Part shown: in pieces, positions 20,642 through 29,870 of the stretch
Numbering within the stretch: position 1 is the first letter of the stretch
How the letters are laid out: the number at the start of each line of letters is the position of its first letter
DNA from: an uncultured Massilia sp.
Lineage (GTDB): Bacteria > Pseudomonadota > Gammaproteobacteria > Burkholderiales > Burkholderiaceae
Length of the DNA: 64,000 nt
Direction: 5' to 3'
NCBI GenBank assembly: GCA_946481275.1
Contig: CAMLMV010000006.1
Location: 62,001 to 126,000 of the forward strand
The notes under the pieces: generated by a model
Told to the model about the DNA's origin: nothing
What the model saw: only the letters and a program-made list of their open reading frames with translations
Databases searched by the model: none
Program-made: the position numbers and the translations under genes

Positions 20642-20659
20642 GTGCTCTGACCCCGAATT
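20642..20659 (-). repeat. 18-bp repeat, copy 1d (inverted)
   Basis: Exact reverse complement of copy 1a. It ends 8 bases before the stop codon of the chemotaxis receptor gene, so the element abuts that gene. Confidence 0.9.
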
Positions 20660-20667
20660 GGGGAGGT

Positions 20668-22584
20668 TCAGGCAGACAGGAGCTTGCGGCCTGCCGGTGC
20701 CGCGAGCGCGGGCGTGCTTGCGGCCAGCTTGAACGTGCTGACGACGGCATCCAGCTCGCGCGCCTGTTCCTGCAGCGCGGCCGCGGCGGCGGCGGCTTCT
20801 TCGACGAGGGCCGCGTTCTGCTGGGTCGCGTCGTCCATCTGTGCGATCGCCTGGTTGACTTGCGCGATGCCCATGCTCTGTTCCTGGCTCGAGGCGGCGA
20901 TGTCGCGCATCAGGACTTCCGCGCGGCGCACGGACGCGACGATCGCTTCCATCGCCTGGCCGGCACCGTCGGCCAGCGCGCTGCCCGCGTCGACCTTGGC
21001 GACGGAGTCCAGGATCAGCTGGCGGATCTCTTTCGATGCGGCCGCCGAGCGCTGCGCCAGCGTGCGTACTTCGCCGGCCACGACGGCGAAGCCGCGGCCC
21101 TGTTCGCCCGCACGCGCCGCTTCCACGGCCGCGTTCAGCGCGAGGATGTTGGTCTGGAAGGCGATGCCGTCGATGACGCCGATGATCTCGGAAATCTTGC
21201 GCGAGCTTGCCGAGATGGCGCCCATCGTGCGCACGACTTCCGCCACGACGGCCCCGCCTTTCTCGGCCGACTGCGCCGTCTCGGACACGAGGCGGTTCGC
21301 CTCCATCGCGTGCTCCGCGTTGTGGCGCACGGTGGTCGTCAGTTCTTCCATCGCGGCCGCCGTCTCTTCGATGCTCGACGCCTGCGCTTCCGTGCGCGCG
21401 GACAGGTCCAGGTTGCCGCGCGCGATTTCGTCGGTGGCGCCGGCGATCACGGTGCTGCTGTCGCGCACCTTGCCGATCGTGCCGCTGAGCGAGCCGACGA
21501 AGCGGTTGAACGCCTGCGCCAGCTTGCCGACTTCGTCCTCGCCGTCCGCTTGCAGACGACGGCTGAGGTCGCCTTCACCATCGGCGATCTCGCCCAGCAT
21601 GCTGGCCGCGCCCATCACCGGCGCCGAAATGGCGCCCGCGACGAACCAGATCGCAGCGAGACCCACGGCACCGCCGACGAGGGCCGCAACGATGGCGGAC
21701 ACCGCCGCCGTCTGGCCGATGTTACCGAGCACTTCGGCCTCCGGCACCTCGGCGACGACGTACAGGTTCAGTTCCGGCACGTACGACGAGGCGACGAACT
21801 GGCGGCCCGCCGGCGCGTCGTAGCGGCTCGATGCGAATGCCTGCTTGCCCAGCAGCGAACGTACGAGTTCGGGCGTGAAGCCGGGCTGCTTGTCGAGGGT
21901 GTGGTGGCCGTCGAGCAGGCTGCGGTCGCGGTGGACCAGCAGCGTGCCGTCGTTGCTCACCAGGTAGACGTAGCCGGATTTGCCGAGGCGATAGTCGCGG
22001 ATGCTGTTCGCGAGCGCTTCGGCGGACAGGCCCAGTCCGGCGATCGCCAGCTTGCCGCCCGGCGTCTGCACGCGCGAGTCGATGAACAGCATGTAGACGC
22101 CCGTGGTGCCATCCTTGTCCAGGTTGAGCGAATAGGACACACCGCTGTCGAGGAATTTCTTGAACCACGCATCCTTGTCCGACTTCTTGTCGATCGTGCG
22201 GTCGAACCCTTTTTCGGTGAAGTATTTCGAAGTGGTGTCCGATACCCAGAACACGGTGGCCGCACGGTTGGCCTCTTGCAGGCGCTTGGCCTGCGCGGTC
22301 CACGCGGCAAGGCCGTCGTCGGCATTGCCGGCGTCTTCCCACGCCTGCAGGAAAGTGCTGTTCGCGAGTGTCTGCGAGATCGCGGCGGGTTCCGCGATCT
22401 GGCGCTGGATGTCGTTGCGGATCGCGCCGACCTGGGCCGGCAATTCGTTGTCGACGACGCGCTCGCGCATCTGCGCACTCGTCATCGAAATGGACAGGGT
22501 GGAGGAGATGGCGATGAAGACGAGCAGGCACACGCCCATGCTGAGCATGAGCTTGCTGCGGATGCCGAGATGACGGACGTTCAT
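20668..22584 (-). CDS. Methyl-accepting chemotaxis protein with periplasmic Cache-like sensor
   Basis: This 638-aa inner-membrane chemoreceptor has a first helix at about 12-32, a periplasmic double-Cache-like sensor (about 40-285, with [19 protein letters not shown], the usual small-molecule binding half), a second helix around 292-317, HAMP to about 372 and a cytosolic signalling coiled coil. The conserved hairpin tip reads [20 protein letters not shown]. No C-terminal pentapeptide tether for CheR is seen. Ligand unknown; Cache sensors usually bind amino or organic acids. A cheW gene lies 4.8 kb downstream on the window. Confidence 0.94.
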   Translation of the reverse strand: MNVRHLGIRSKLMLSMGVCLLVFIAISSTLSISMTSAQMRERVVDNELPAQVGAIRNDIQRQIAEPAAISQTLANSTFLQAWEDAGNADDGLAAWTAQAKRLQEANRAATVFWVSDTTSKYFTEKGFDRTIDKKSDKDAWFKKFLDSGVSYSLNLDKDGTTGVYMLFIDSRVQTPGGKLAIAGLGLSAEALANSIRDYRLGKSGYVYLVSNDGTLLVHRDRSLLDGHHTLDKQPGFTPELVRSLLGKQAFASSRYDAPAGRQFVASSYVPELNLYVVAEVPEAEVLGNIGQTAAVSAIVAALVGGAVGLAAIWFVAGAISAPVMGAASMLGEIADGEGDLSRRLQADGEDEVGKLAQAFNRFVGSLSGTIGKVRDSSTVIAGATDEIARGNLDLSARTEAQASSIEETAAAMEELTTTVRHNAEHAMEANRLVSETAQSAEKGGAVVAEVVRTMGAISASSRKISEIIGVIDGIAFQTNILALNAAVEAARAGEQGRGFAVVAGEVRTLAQRSAAASKEIRQLILDSVAKVDAGSALADGAGQAMEAIVASVRRAEVLMRDIAASSQEQSMGIAQVNQAIAQMDDATQQNAALVEEAAAAAAALQEQARELDAVVSTFKLAASTPALAAPAGRKLLSA

Positions 22585-22846
22585 GAACGTGAATTGTTTC
22601 GTGGAAAGGTCTATTGAGTGTAATCAGGGATGCGTTGGATGACGCCCGTAATTGGTGTTTTCCCTCAAAATTCGGACCTTGACGCGGCATCTCTACAACG
22701 TTCTTTTATAGTCTTGTAAATGTTCAGGCCGCTGATCTGGCCGGCGATATACGGGGTATCTTTCCTTGAGTATGTTGTCGGTTTGCTTCTGGTAGGCACG
22801 CAAGAATGCTAAGCTACCGCCTTTCTCACGCTGGTAAACATCATCG

Positions 22847-23515
22847 ATGATCATCGTCCATCACCTGAACAACTCGCGCTCCCAGCGCATCCTGTGGCTG
22901 CTGGAAGAACTGGGCCTGGACTACGAGATCAGGAAGTACCAGCGCGATCCGAAGACGATGCTGGCGCCGCCCGAACTGCGTGCCGTGCACCCGCTCGGCA
23001 AGTCGCCCGTGATCCAGGACGGCGACACGATTGTCGCGGAGTCGGGCGCGATCGTCGAATACCTCGTCGACCGTTACGGCCCCGCGCTGGCGCCCAGGCC
23101 CGGCACGCCCGAGCGGCTGCGCTACACGTATTTCCTGCACTACGCGGAAGGTTCGGCGATGCCGCCGCTGCTGCTGAAACTCGTGTTCGACCAGGTCGAG
23201 AAGAGCCCGGCGCCGTTCTTCGTACGGCCGATCGCAAAAGCCATCTCGAACAAGGTCAGGAACAGCTACGTGCTGCCGCAGATCCGCCAGCACCTGGCCT
23301 ACCTGGAGGGAGAGCTGGGCAAGCACGCGTGGTTCGTGGGCGACGATTTTTCCGCCGCCGACATCCAGCTGAGCTTTCCGCTGGAAGCGGCGGCATCGCG
23401 CGCCGGATTGGGAGGACAATATCCGAACCTCGTTGCGTTCCTCGACAAGATCCACGCGCGGCCGGCCTACAAGCGGGCGCTCGAACGGGGCGGGCAATAC
23501 GATTTCATCAAATGA
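22847..23515 (+). CDS. Glutathione S-transferase
   Basis: This 222-aa two-domain GST begins MIIVHHLNNSRSQRILWLL, where the Ser of NNSRSQ is the likely catalytic residue. HPLGKSPVIQDGD gives the cis-Pro loop and AESGAIVEYLVDRYG the glutathione gamma-Glu contact. It resembles beta/nu-like bacterial GSTs active on organic hydroperoxides or halides, and is a different branch from the GST at 2502. The nuclease gene follows 18 bases later, suggesting a shared transcript. Confidence 0.9.
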   Translation: MIIVHHLNNSRSQRILWLLEELGLDYEIRKYQRDPKTMLAPPELRAVHPLGKSPVIQDGDTIVAESGAIVEYLVDRYGPALAPRPGTPERLRYTYFLHYAEGSAMPPLLLKLVFDQVEKSPAPFFVRPIAKAISNKVRNSYVLPQIRQHLAYLEGELGKHAWFVGDDFSAADIQLSFPLEAAASRAGLGGQYPNLVAFLDKIHARPAYKRALERGGQYDFIK

Positions 23516-23533
23516 GTCTGAAGTAAGAGATAC

Positions 23534-24310
23534 ATGGCGAAGCTGCTGGCCATCGACGGCCTGAACATCGTGCGGCGCGTGTACGAGGCGAGTCCCGAGC
23601 CGGACTCCGACCTCAAGGCGAGCATCGCGCTGCGCCACGCGTTTTCGTCGTTCCGCAACCTGCTCGAAGCGCACGCGCCCACGCACGTGCTGGCCGCGTT
23701 CGACTACGGCGGCCCCACGTGGCGGCACGCGCTGTATCCGCGCTACCGCGAAGGCCGCGCGCCGATGCCGGGCGTGCTGCGCGAGGCGCTGCCGGAATTC
23801 CACGACCGCCTGCGCAGCGTCGGCCTGCACGTGCTGATGCTGCCCGAGGTCGAGGCCGACGACGTGATCGGCACGGGCGTCATGCGCTGGCTGGCGGATG
23901 GGCGCGGCGACGCCGTCGTCGCCACGACGGACAAGGACCTGCACCCGCTGATCGCGCACGGCGCGCTCGTGTGGGATCATTTCAAGGGCGAGTGGCACGA
24001 CGACGCGTGGGTGCGCAACAAGTTCGGCGTCGCGCCGGAGCGCCTGCACGACCTGCTGGCGCTGATGGGCGACCCGACGGACGGGGTGCCGGGCGTGTCG
24101 AAGGTCGGCATGAAGACGGCGGCGCGGCTGCTCAACGCGTACGGCGACCTGGACGCCGTCATGGCCGGCGCCGGCATCCTCAAGACGCCGCTGGGCGAAC
24201 GCCTGCGCGCGGAACGCGAGATCCTCGAGGTGTCGCGCAAGCTGGTGCAACTGAAGACCGACGTGCGGTTGGGCGTCACGTGGAACATGCTGGCCTACGA
24301 GTCAGACTGA
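23534..24310 (+). CDS. 5'-3' exonuclease / flap endonuclease (Xni/ExoIX-like)
   Basis: This 258-aa PIN-like nuclease corresponds to the stand-alone form of the DNA polymerase I 5' nuclease domain. The metal-binding acidic residues are visible in AIDGLNIVRR, AFDYGGPTWRHALYPRYREG, VEADDVIGT and ATTDKDLHPLI. The helix-hairpin-helix DNA-binding motif follows as GDPTDGVPGVSKVGMKTAA. It would process flaps in DNA repair or lagging-strand maturation. It lies between a GST and a degenerate receiver gene with gaps of 18 and 13 bases. Confidence 0.92.
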   Translation: MAKLLAIDGLNIVRRVYEASPEPDSDLKASIALRHAFSSFRNLLEAHAPTHVLAAFDYGGPTWRHALYPRYREGRAPMPGVLREALPEFHDRLRSVGLHVLMLPEVEADDVIGTGVMRWLADGRGDAVVATTDKDLHPLIAHGALVWDHFKGEWHDDAWVRNKFGVAPERLHDLLALMGDPTDGVPGVSKVGMKTAARLLNAYGDLDAVMAGAGILKTPLGERLRAEREILEVSRKLVQLKTDVRLGVTWNMLAYESD

Positions 24311-24323
24311 AGAAAGGAAACCG

Positions 24324-24707
24324 ATGCTCAAGGCGATCATCGTCGACGGCAGCGCCGTAGCGCGCGGCCTGCTCAACACCGTGCTGACGGACGGCGGCTA
24401 CGACGTCGCCGGCCAGGCCCATACGGCGGCGGCCGGCTTCGCGCTCGCGCTCAGGCACCAGCCGCACATTTTCTGCATCGCGCGCGAACAGTTCGAGGAT
24501 GGCCAGGAAGCCGTCGGCCAACTGCGCGCGCAACTGCCCAAGACGCTGATCTTCATGGTCTCCGGCTCGCTCGACGCACCCGCCATCCAGGCCGCGGTCG
24601 CGGCCGGCGTGCACGGCTTCATCGTCAAGCCGTTCAAGGCCGACACGGTGCTGCGCACGATCCGCAATACCGTCATCTCCATCGTCAAGAAACACCGGGG
24701 GCCTTGA
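24324..24707 (+). CDS. Receiver-domain protein lacking the phospho-acceptor aspartate
   Basis: This 127-aa stand-alone CheY-like fold has the family's layout: AIIVDGSAVARGLL at the start, a Ser at position 80, and the conserved Lys102 in FIVKPF. However, the acidic pair is reduced to one Asp8 (VDGS instead of VDDS), and the position of the phospho-acceptor Asp reads Ala53 in PHIFCIAREQFEDG. It therefore should not be phosphorylated in the usual way and may work as an unregulated binding module. It follows the nuclease gene by 13 bases and converges with the HTH-GAF gene. Confidence 0.8.
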   Translation: MLKAIIVDGSAVARGLLNTVLTDGGYDVAGQAHTAAAGFALALRHQPHIFCIAREQFEDGQEAVGQLRAQLPKTLIFMVSGSLDAPAIQAAVAAGVHGFIVKPFKADTVLRTIRNTVISIVKKHRGP

Positions 24708-24710
24708 CCT

Positions 24711-25415
24711 TCAGGTTCGGCGCCGCAGCTCCTCCACGGCGATGGCCGCCAGTTCCTGCAATGCCTTGATCTCGCGCGCGCGCAGCCGGCGCGGCTCGCG
24801 GTCCAGCACGCACAGCGTGCCGAGCGCATGGCCGCCCGCGTCGACCAGCGGCACGCCGCCGTAGAAGCGCACGCGCAGCGGTCCCGTGACGAGCGGGTTG
24901 GCGGCAAAGCGTGCATCGCGCGACGCATCTTCCACCATCAACGGTTTTTCCTGCACGATCGCGTGACTGCAGAACGCCCAGTCGCGCGGCGTTTCCGCGA
25001 GGTCGACGCCGACGCGCGACTTGAACCATTGGCGGCGCGACGTCAGCACCGTGATCAGCGCCATCGGGCAATCCGTCACCTGCGTGGCGAGCCACGTCAG
25101 GCGGTCGAACACGGGCTCCGGCGCAGAGTCCACGAGGCCGCTCGCCGCGACGGCGGCCAGGCGCGCCGTTTCGTCCTGCGGCACCGGGTGGTCCGGCGCG
25201 GCCTGTATTTGCGGCGGCTGCCCGGCCTCGGCGGCCAACAGGCGCGTCACGGCGGACAGGCGCACGCGCCGGTGGCCGCCCGGCGTCTTCCACGAGGGCA
25301 GGGCGCCGCTCTCGAGCCACAACTGGGTCGTGCTGACGGCCACGCCAAGGAGCCGCGCGGCGGCGGCCGTGGTGAGGACGGGATCGTCGGAATCGTCGAT
25401 GCGGGGTGTCGGCAT
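24711..25415 (-). CDS. MerR/excisionase-type HTH plus GAF-domain regulator
   Basis: This 234-aa protein joins a small winged HTH (residues about 13-60, LTTAAAARLLGVAVSTTQLW and WKTPGGHRRVRL) to a GAF domain (about 80-230, with SRRQWFKSRVGVDLAETPRD). The HTH is of the kind that recognises short direct motifs. The GAF domain is closely related to that of the divergent EAL protein at 25597 (shared QWFKSRVGV), so the two probably sense the same signal. ATG 25415 is preferred over GTG 25421. A 13-bp motif repeated in opposite orientation flanks the shared intergenic region and may be its binding site. Confidence 0.85.
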   Translation of the reverse strand: MPTPRIDDSDDPVLTTAAAARLLGVAVSTTQLWLESGALPSWKTPGGHRRVRLSAVTRLLAAEAGQPPQIQAAPDHPVPQDETARLAAVAASGLVDSAPEPVFDRLTWLATQVTDCPMALITVLTSRRQWFKSRVGVDLAETPRDWAFCSHAIVQEKPLMVEDASRDARFAANPLVTGPLRVRFYGGVPLVDAGGHALGTLCVLDREPRRLRAREIKALQELAAIAVEELRRRT

Positions 25416-25458
25416 GGTCACGGCATTCTACTTGCATGTGTGGCACTCATCAACAGAA

Positions 25459-25471
25459 TTGACGGATTTGA
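25459..25471 (-). promoter_or_regulatory. 13-bp motif, left copy
   Basis: TTGACGGATTTGA on the plus strand is the exact inverted partner of 25568-25580. It lies 43 bases upstream of the HTH-GAF gene. The site is a candidate regulator target. Confidence 0.5.
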
Positions 25472-25567
25472 GTTGTTGCTTTCCCGGATATTCGGCAAGT
25501 ATTTGATTATATGATCGAAGTATTTATTGACTACTGGAAATTTGCCGCTCAGAATCCAATAAATTAG

Positions 25568-25580
25568 TCAAATCCGTCAA
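25568..25580 (+). promoter_or_regulatory. 13-bp motif, right copy
   Basis: TCAAATCCGTCAA, the exact reverse complement of the left copy, ends 16 bases before the start codon of the GAF-EAL gene, close to its ribosome site. Binding here could block expression. Confidence 0.5.
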
Positions 25581-25596
25581 ATCACGTAAGGCAATC

Positions 25597-27375
25597 ATGC
25601 CCCTGTCCCACCTCCGCCCGCGCGGCGAAGCCGCCCGTCTCGACGTGTTGCGCAAGCTGAACCTGCTCGACACGCCCCCGAGCGAGGCCTTCGACCGCAT
25701 CACCCGCATGGCCGCCCAGTTGTTCGGGCTGCCCATCGCGGCCGTGTCGCTGACGGACAGCAACCGCCAGTGGTTCAAGTCGCGCGTGGGCGTCGAGCAC
25801 GACTCGATCCCGCGCATGAAGGCGCCATGCGGGCAGGTGGCCGACGAGCGTGCGATGCTGGTCATCGAAGACCTGCAGCTGGATGCGTGCTATCACGACA
25901 GCACCCTGGCCGCGTCGGGCGTGCGCTTCTACGCGGGTGCACCGCTCGTCACGCACGATGGCTGGTGCCTGGGTGCGATGTGCGTGCTCGGCACGAGGCC
26001 GCGCGCGATCACGGACGCCGAGCGCGTGGCGCTGACCGACCTCGCGGCGATGGTGATGGAGCAGATCGAACTGCAGCACGCGCTGGGCCGCGTCGACGCC
26101 GTCAGCGGCCTGCCGAACCGCACGCAATTCGTCGACGATTTCAAGGACCTCACCATGGACAGCCCGCGCGGCGAACACCGCCTCGCCGCGCTCGTGAACC
26201 TGGCGAGTCCGGAGCAGTTGGGCAACGCGATGCGGGCGATGGGCGCGGCCTACCTCGACGAGATCGTCGGCGAGGCCGTGCGCATGCTGGACGCGACGAT
26301 CGGCAAGACGAGCACCGTGTACCACATCGGCGCGACGGAATTCGCCTTCGTCGCGCCGGCCGGCAGCGAGCTGGATGCGTTCTGCGCGGACCTGGAAGAG
26401 TGGCTGCGCCGGCGTGCGCAATCGGTGACGTCGCGCTTCGTGACGACGGCGACGGTGGGCATCGTGCCGTTCCATCTCGGCCCCACGGCGTGCGCGGACC
26501 TGCTGCGCAACCTGCACTCGGCGGCGCGCCATGCGTTCGAGATGGACCGCGGCGTGTCCGTGTTCTCGTGGGAGCAGGATGCCGTGTACCGGCGCCGCTT
26601 CTGGCTCATCAACGAATTCGGCGCGGCGCTCGAGAGCAGCGGCCAGCTGCGCCTCGTGTACCAGCCCAAGGTCGACCTGGACAGCGGTGCGTGCATCGGC
26701 GCGGAAGCGCTGCTGCGCTGGTCGCATCCGACGTTTGGCGACGTGTCGCCGGCCGAGTTCATTCCCATCGTCGAACAGACGTCGATGGTGCGCGCGACCA
26801 CGCACTGGGTCGTGGAGACGGCGCTGCGCCAGCTGGCGGCGTGGTGGGAAGCGGGTATCGAACTGCAGGTGGCCGTGAACGTGTCGGCCGTGAACCTGCT
26901 GGAGCCGGACTTTTGCGAGCGCATCGTCGACGGCCTGCGCCGCCACGGCCTGCCGGCATCGAGCCTCGCGCTGGAGATCACGGAGAGCGCGCTGATGAAG
27001 AACCCGCGGCTCGCCGAGGCCACCTTGTATGCGCTGGATGCGGCCGGCGTAAAGCTCGCGATCGACGATTTCGGCACGGGCTACAGCAGCCTGGCCTATC
27101 TGCAAAGCCTGCCGGCGCAGGTGGTCAAGATCGACCAGTCGTTCGTGCGCGGCATCGAACGCGACGAGCGCAAGCGCTCACTGGTGGCGGCGATGATCAA
27201 GCTGTCGCACGACCTGGGGCACCGCGTGGTGGCGGAAGGGGTGGAGAGTGCGGACGTCGTGGACGTGCTGAAGGCGGCGGACTGCGACGAAGCGCAGGGC
27301 TATCTGTATGCGCGGCCGCTGGCGCCGCAGGCGTTCGTGCAGTGGGTGGAGAAGAGAGGGGCGGTCGCCGCCTGA
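25597..27375 (+). CDS. GAF - degenerate GGDEF - EAL cyclic-di-GMP phosphodiesterase
   Basis: This 592-aa cytosolic protein has a GAF sensor (about 15-160), a GGDEF-like domain (about 165-325) and an EAL domain (about 335-585). The GGDEF site reads IGATEF, so it cannot make c-di-GMP and may bind GTP or act structurally. The EAL site looks intact: Glu370 in GAEALLRW, the Asn of AVNVSAVNL, Glu in LEITES, the two Asp of AIDDFGTGYSS, Lys in VVKIDQSF, Glu in AEGVE and Gln in EAQGYLYARPL. It should degrade c-di-GMP under GAF control. It is divergent from the HTH-GAF gene. Confidence 0.92.
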   Translation: MPLSHLRPRGEAARLDVLRKLNLLDTPPSEAFDRITRMAAQLFGLPIAAVSLTDSNRQWFKSRVGVEHDSIPRMKAPCGQVADERAMLVIEDLQLDACYHDSTLAASGVRFYAGAPLVTHDGWCLGAMCVLGTRPRAITDAERVALTDLAAMVMEQIELQHALGRVDAVSGLPNRTQFVDDFKDLTMDSPRGEHRLAALVNLASPEQLGNAMRAMGAAYLDEIVGEAVRMLDATIGKTSTVYHIGATEFAFVAPAGSELDAFCADLEEWLRRRAQSVTSRFVTTATVGIVPFHLGPTACADLLRNLHSAARHAFEMDRGVSVFSWEQDAVYRRRFWLINEFGAALESSGQLRLVYQPKVDLDSGACIGAEALLRWSHPTFGDVSPAEFIPIVEQTSMVRATTHWVVETALRQLAAWWEAGIELQVAVNVSAVNLLEPDFCERIVDGLRRHGLPASSLALEITESALMKNPRLAEATLYALDAAGVKLAIDDFGTGYSSLAYLQSLPAQVVKIDQSFVRGIERDERKRSLVAAMIKLSHDLGHRVVAEGVESADVVDVLKAADCDEAQGYLYARPLAPQAFVQWVEKRGAVAA

Positions 27376-27390
27376 CGCCGCCCCGTTGGA

Positions 27391-27870
27391 TCAGGCCGCG
27401 TCTTTCGCAGCGGCCAGCAACCCCATTTCTTCCGACCCGAGCAGCTTGTCGATATCGAGCAGGATCAGCATGCGCTCGTCGACGGTGCCCAGCCCGCGCA
27501 GGTATTCGCCCGACACGGTGGCGCCCAGGTCCGGCGCCGGCTTGATCTGGTCCGGCGTCAGCGTGACGACGTCCGAGACGCTGTCCACCACCATGCCGAT
27601 CGTGTGGTTGTTGATGTTCAGGACGATCACGACGGTGAACGCGTCATAGGTCGGCGCGCCGACGTTGAACTTGATGCGCATGTCGACGATCGGCACGATG
27701 CTGCCGCGCAGGTTGACGACGCCCTTCAGGTACTCGGGCGCGTTGGCGATGCGCGTGACGGCGTCGTAGCCGCGGATTTCCTGGACCTTCAGGATGCTGA
27801 TCGCGTATTCCTCGCCGCCCAGGCGGAACGACAGCACTTCGGTCGCGTCGTTGATGATCTCTTCAGCCAT
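27391..27870 (-). CDS. cheW: Chemotaxis coupling protein CheW
   Basis: This 159-aa adaptor links chemoreceptors to CheA. It has the full CheW fold: [20 protein letters not shown], the conserved [20 protein letters not shown] with the receptor-binding Arg, and [11 protein letters not shown] later on. It is a single-domain protein of usual length. No cheA or other che genes are nearby, so it is an isolated copy, perhaps dedicated to the MCP at 20668. It converges with the EAL gene (15-base gap). Confidence 0.93.
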   Translation of the reverse strand: MAEEIINDATEVLSFRLGGEEYAISILKVQEIRGYDAVTRIANAPEYLKGVVNLRGSIVPIVDMRIKFNVGAPTYDAFTVVIVLNINNHTIGMVVDSVSDVVTLTPDQIKPAPDLGATVSGEYLRGLGTVDERMLILLDIDKLLGSEEMGLLAAAKDAA

Positions 27871-27993
27871 TACTATCCCTCGCTAATTTCTGTGTGGAAA
27901 TATACCGAAAGATTACGACATTTTTGTGTCGGATACGATGGTCAAATGACAATCACGCACAAAAATGCAGTGGCTGCGCGATGAACGCAACAA

Positions 27994-29115
27994 TCAGACG
28001 GCGCTTGCCGTGTCGATGATGCCGCCGCCCAGGCACACGTCGCCGTCGTACAGCACGGCCGACTGGCCCGGCGTCACGGCCCATTGCGGGTCGGTGAAGT
28101 CCAGCGTGAAGCGGTCAAGACCTTCCGGCGTCACCGTGCACGGCACGTCGGCCTGGCGGTAGCGGGTCTTGGCCGACAAGGCACGCGAGGTGTACGCAAC
28201 CCCGGGCGGTTCGCCCGCGATCCAGCTGGCCTGGCCGGCGCCGAGACGCTCCGACAGCAGCCACGGGTGATCGTGGCCCTGCACGATGTACAGCGTGTTG
28301 CTGGCGATGTCCTTGCGCGCCACGAACCACGGCTCGCTCGTGCCGTCGGCGTTCTTGTGCGACTTCAGGCCGCCGATGCCGATGCCCTTGCGCTGGCCCA
28401 GCGTGTAGAACGACAGGCCCACGTGCTCGCCCACCGTCTGGCCGTTATCGAGCTTCATCGGGCCGGGCTTGTGCTGCAGGTAGCGGCCGAGGAATTCGCG
28501 GAACGGACGCTCGCCGATGAAGCAGATGCCGGTCGAGTCCTTCTTGGCCGCGTTGGGCAGGTTCAGCTTTTCCGCGATCTTGCGCACTTCCGTCTTGGCG
28601 ATCTCGCCCAGCGGGAACAGCGATTTCGACAACTGCGCCTGGTTCAGGCGGTGCAGGAAGTAGCTCTGGTCCTTGGTCGAATCCAGCGCTTTCAATAATT
28701 CGAATTTTCCGGTCGAGCCGTTCTGGCGCACGCGCGCATAGTGCCCGGTCGCGATCAGGTCGGCGCCCAGCTTCATCGCGTGGTCGAGGAAGGCCTTGAA
28801 CTTGATTTCGGCGTTGCACAGCACGTCCGGGTTCGGCGTGCGGCCGGCCTGGTATTCGCGCAGGAATTCCGCGAACACGCGGTCCTTGTATTCGGCGGCG
28901 AAGTTGACCGCCTCGATGTCCACGCCCACGACGTCGGCCACGCTGGCCGCGTCGATCCAGTCCTGGCGCGTGGAACAGTATTCGGAATCGTCGTCGTCTT
29001 CCCAGTTCTTCATGAACAGGCCGACGACTTCATAGCCCTGTTCCTTCAACATCCAGGCCGCGACCGAGGAGTCGACGCCGCCCGACATCCCGATCACGAC
29101 TTTCTTTTTGTGCAT
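27994..29115 (-). CDS. mnmA: tRNA-specific 2-thiouridylase MnmA
   Basis: This 373-aa enzyme places the 2-thio group on U34 of tRNA-Lys, -Glu and -Gln. The PP-loop SGGVDSS (residues 11-17) binds ATP. The two catalytic cysteines are Cys100 in [13 protein letters not shown] and Cys198 in [10 protein letters not shown]. The C-terminal beta domain contains VRYRQ-type tRNA contacts ([10 protein letters not shown]). The NUDIX gene precedes it by 4 bases, the same order as nudJ-mnmA in E. coli. Confidence 0.97.
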   Translation of the reverse strand: MHKKKVVIGMSGGVDSSVAAWMLKEQGYEVVGLFMKNWEDDDDSEYCSTRQDWIDAASVADVVGVDIEAVNFAAEYKDRVFAEFLREYQAGRTPNPDVLCNAEIKFKAFLDHAMKLGADLIATGHYARVRQNGSTGKFELLKALDSTKDQSYFLHRLNQAQLSKSLFPLGEIAKTEVRKIAEKLNLPNAAKKDSTGICFIGERPFREFLGRYLQHKPGPMKLDNGQTVGEHVGLSFYTLGQRKGIGIGGLKSHKNADGTSEPWFVARKDIASNTLYIVQGHDHPWLLSERLGAGQASWIAGEPPGVAYTSRALSAKTRYRQADVPCTVTPEGLDRFTLDFTDPQWAVTPGQSAVLYDGDVCLGGGIIDTASAV

Positions 29116-29119
29116 AGCT

Positions 29120-29623
29120 TCAGGTTACGTCCGGTTTGATGGTTAGCCCGCTGTTATACACCGAGTGGTCCGTGTACAGCAGTTCGAGCGGGGTGCGCTT
29201 GCCCGCCAGGTAATCGTCCACGCACCGCAGCACGATGGGGCTGCGGTGGCGCTCCTGGCACGCGGCCAGTTCGTCGCGCGTGAGCCACAGCGTGCGCAGG
29301 ATGCCGTGGTCCAGCGCCTGGTCGAACTGCCTGCCGGCCTTGCCGCAGAACGTGAAGCGCAAATACGTCACGTCGTGCCCGCGCGACCTGGAGTGGTAGC
29401 GCGACAGATACATGCCGACGAGGGCTTCCGGGATGAACTCGTGCGCCGTCTCTTCCATCGCCTCGCGGATCACCGCCTGTTCGAGCGATTCGTGCGGGTC
29501 GAGGTGGCCGGCGGGCTGGTTCAGGCGGATGCCGTCGCTGGTTTCTTCTTCGATCAACAGAAAGCGGCCATCGCGCTCGATGATCGCGGCGACGGTGACT
29601 GACGGTCTGAAGGTATGGGTCAT
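29120..29623 (-). CDS. nudJ: NUDIX hydrolase (NudJ-like phosphatase)
   Basis: This 167-aa hydrolase has a complete NUDIX box: [20 protein letters not shown], with the metal-binding REAxEE core. NudJ enzymes release phosphate from nucleoside di/triphosphates and thiamine pyrophosphate derivatives. The start at 29623 gives the family N-terminus [16 protein letters not shown]; the frame stays open upstream without support. The mnmA gene follows 4 bases later, a conserved pairing, so the two are cotranscribed. Confidence 0.9.
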   Translation of the reverse strand: MTHTFRPSVTVAAIIERDGRFLLIEEETSDGIRLNQPAGHLDPHESLEQAVIREAMEETAHEFIPEALVGMYLSRYHSRSRGHDVTYLRFTFCGKAGRQFDQALDHGILRTLWLTRDELAACQERHRSPIVLRCVDDYLAGKRTPLELLYTDHSVYNSGLTIKPDVT

Positions 29624-29870
29624 GCGCGTCCTTGTAGTGAGCCGACATTCTACCTTGATGGAACGTGCGTTGCTCGGGCGCACGCTGCGGTGCAACAGTT
29701 CCGGACAGGTCTGAATATTGATACGCAACAAAAAGCTTGAGACTTTATCTAGGTTCTCAGGCTCTTGGCCACGAAAATTGCCGATCTGTTGACGAAAAAC
29801 CACTCATCTGTATTGATCGGGGGCATTACATGCTAGATTGTAGACAGTTTATCAATTATACGGAGGCATC

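Larger units (their letters stand above)
20434..20659. mobile_element. REP/MITE-like element 1 (226 bp)
   Basis: Two direct 18-bp repeats on the left and two inverted copies on the right enclose about 130 bp of unique sequence. A second element with the same end repeats but a different centre lies at 59198-59464. The plan fits a non-autonomous element or REP pair of the kind moved by REP-associated tyrosine transposases. No transposase is in the window. Confidence 0.55.
20334..20667. other. Gene-free gap holding a repeat-bounded element
   Basis: These 334 bases separate two minus-strand genes, the esterase and the chemotaxis receptor. The only structure seen is the repeat element at 20434-20659; no convincing gene or ribosome site was found. 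Confidence 0.7.

Noticed and set aside
20434..20659. CRISPR array
   Set aside because: The 18-bp repeats are in opposite orientations, only four in number, with 11-bp spacers inside each pair; no cas genes.
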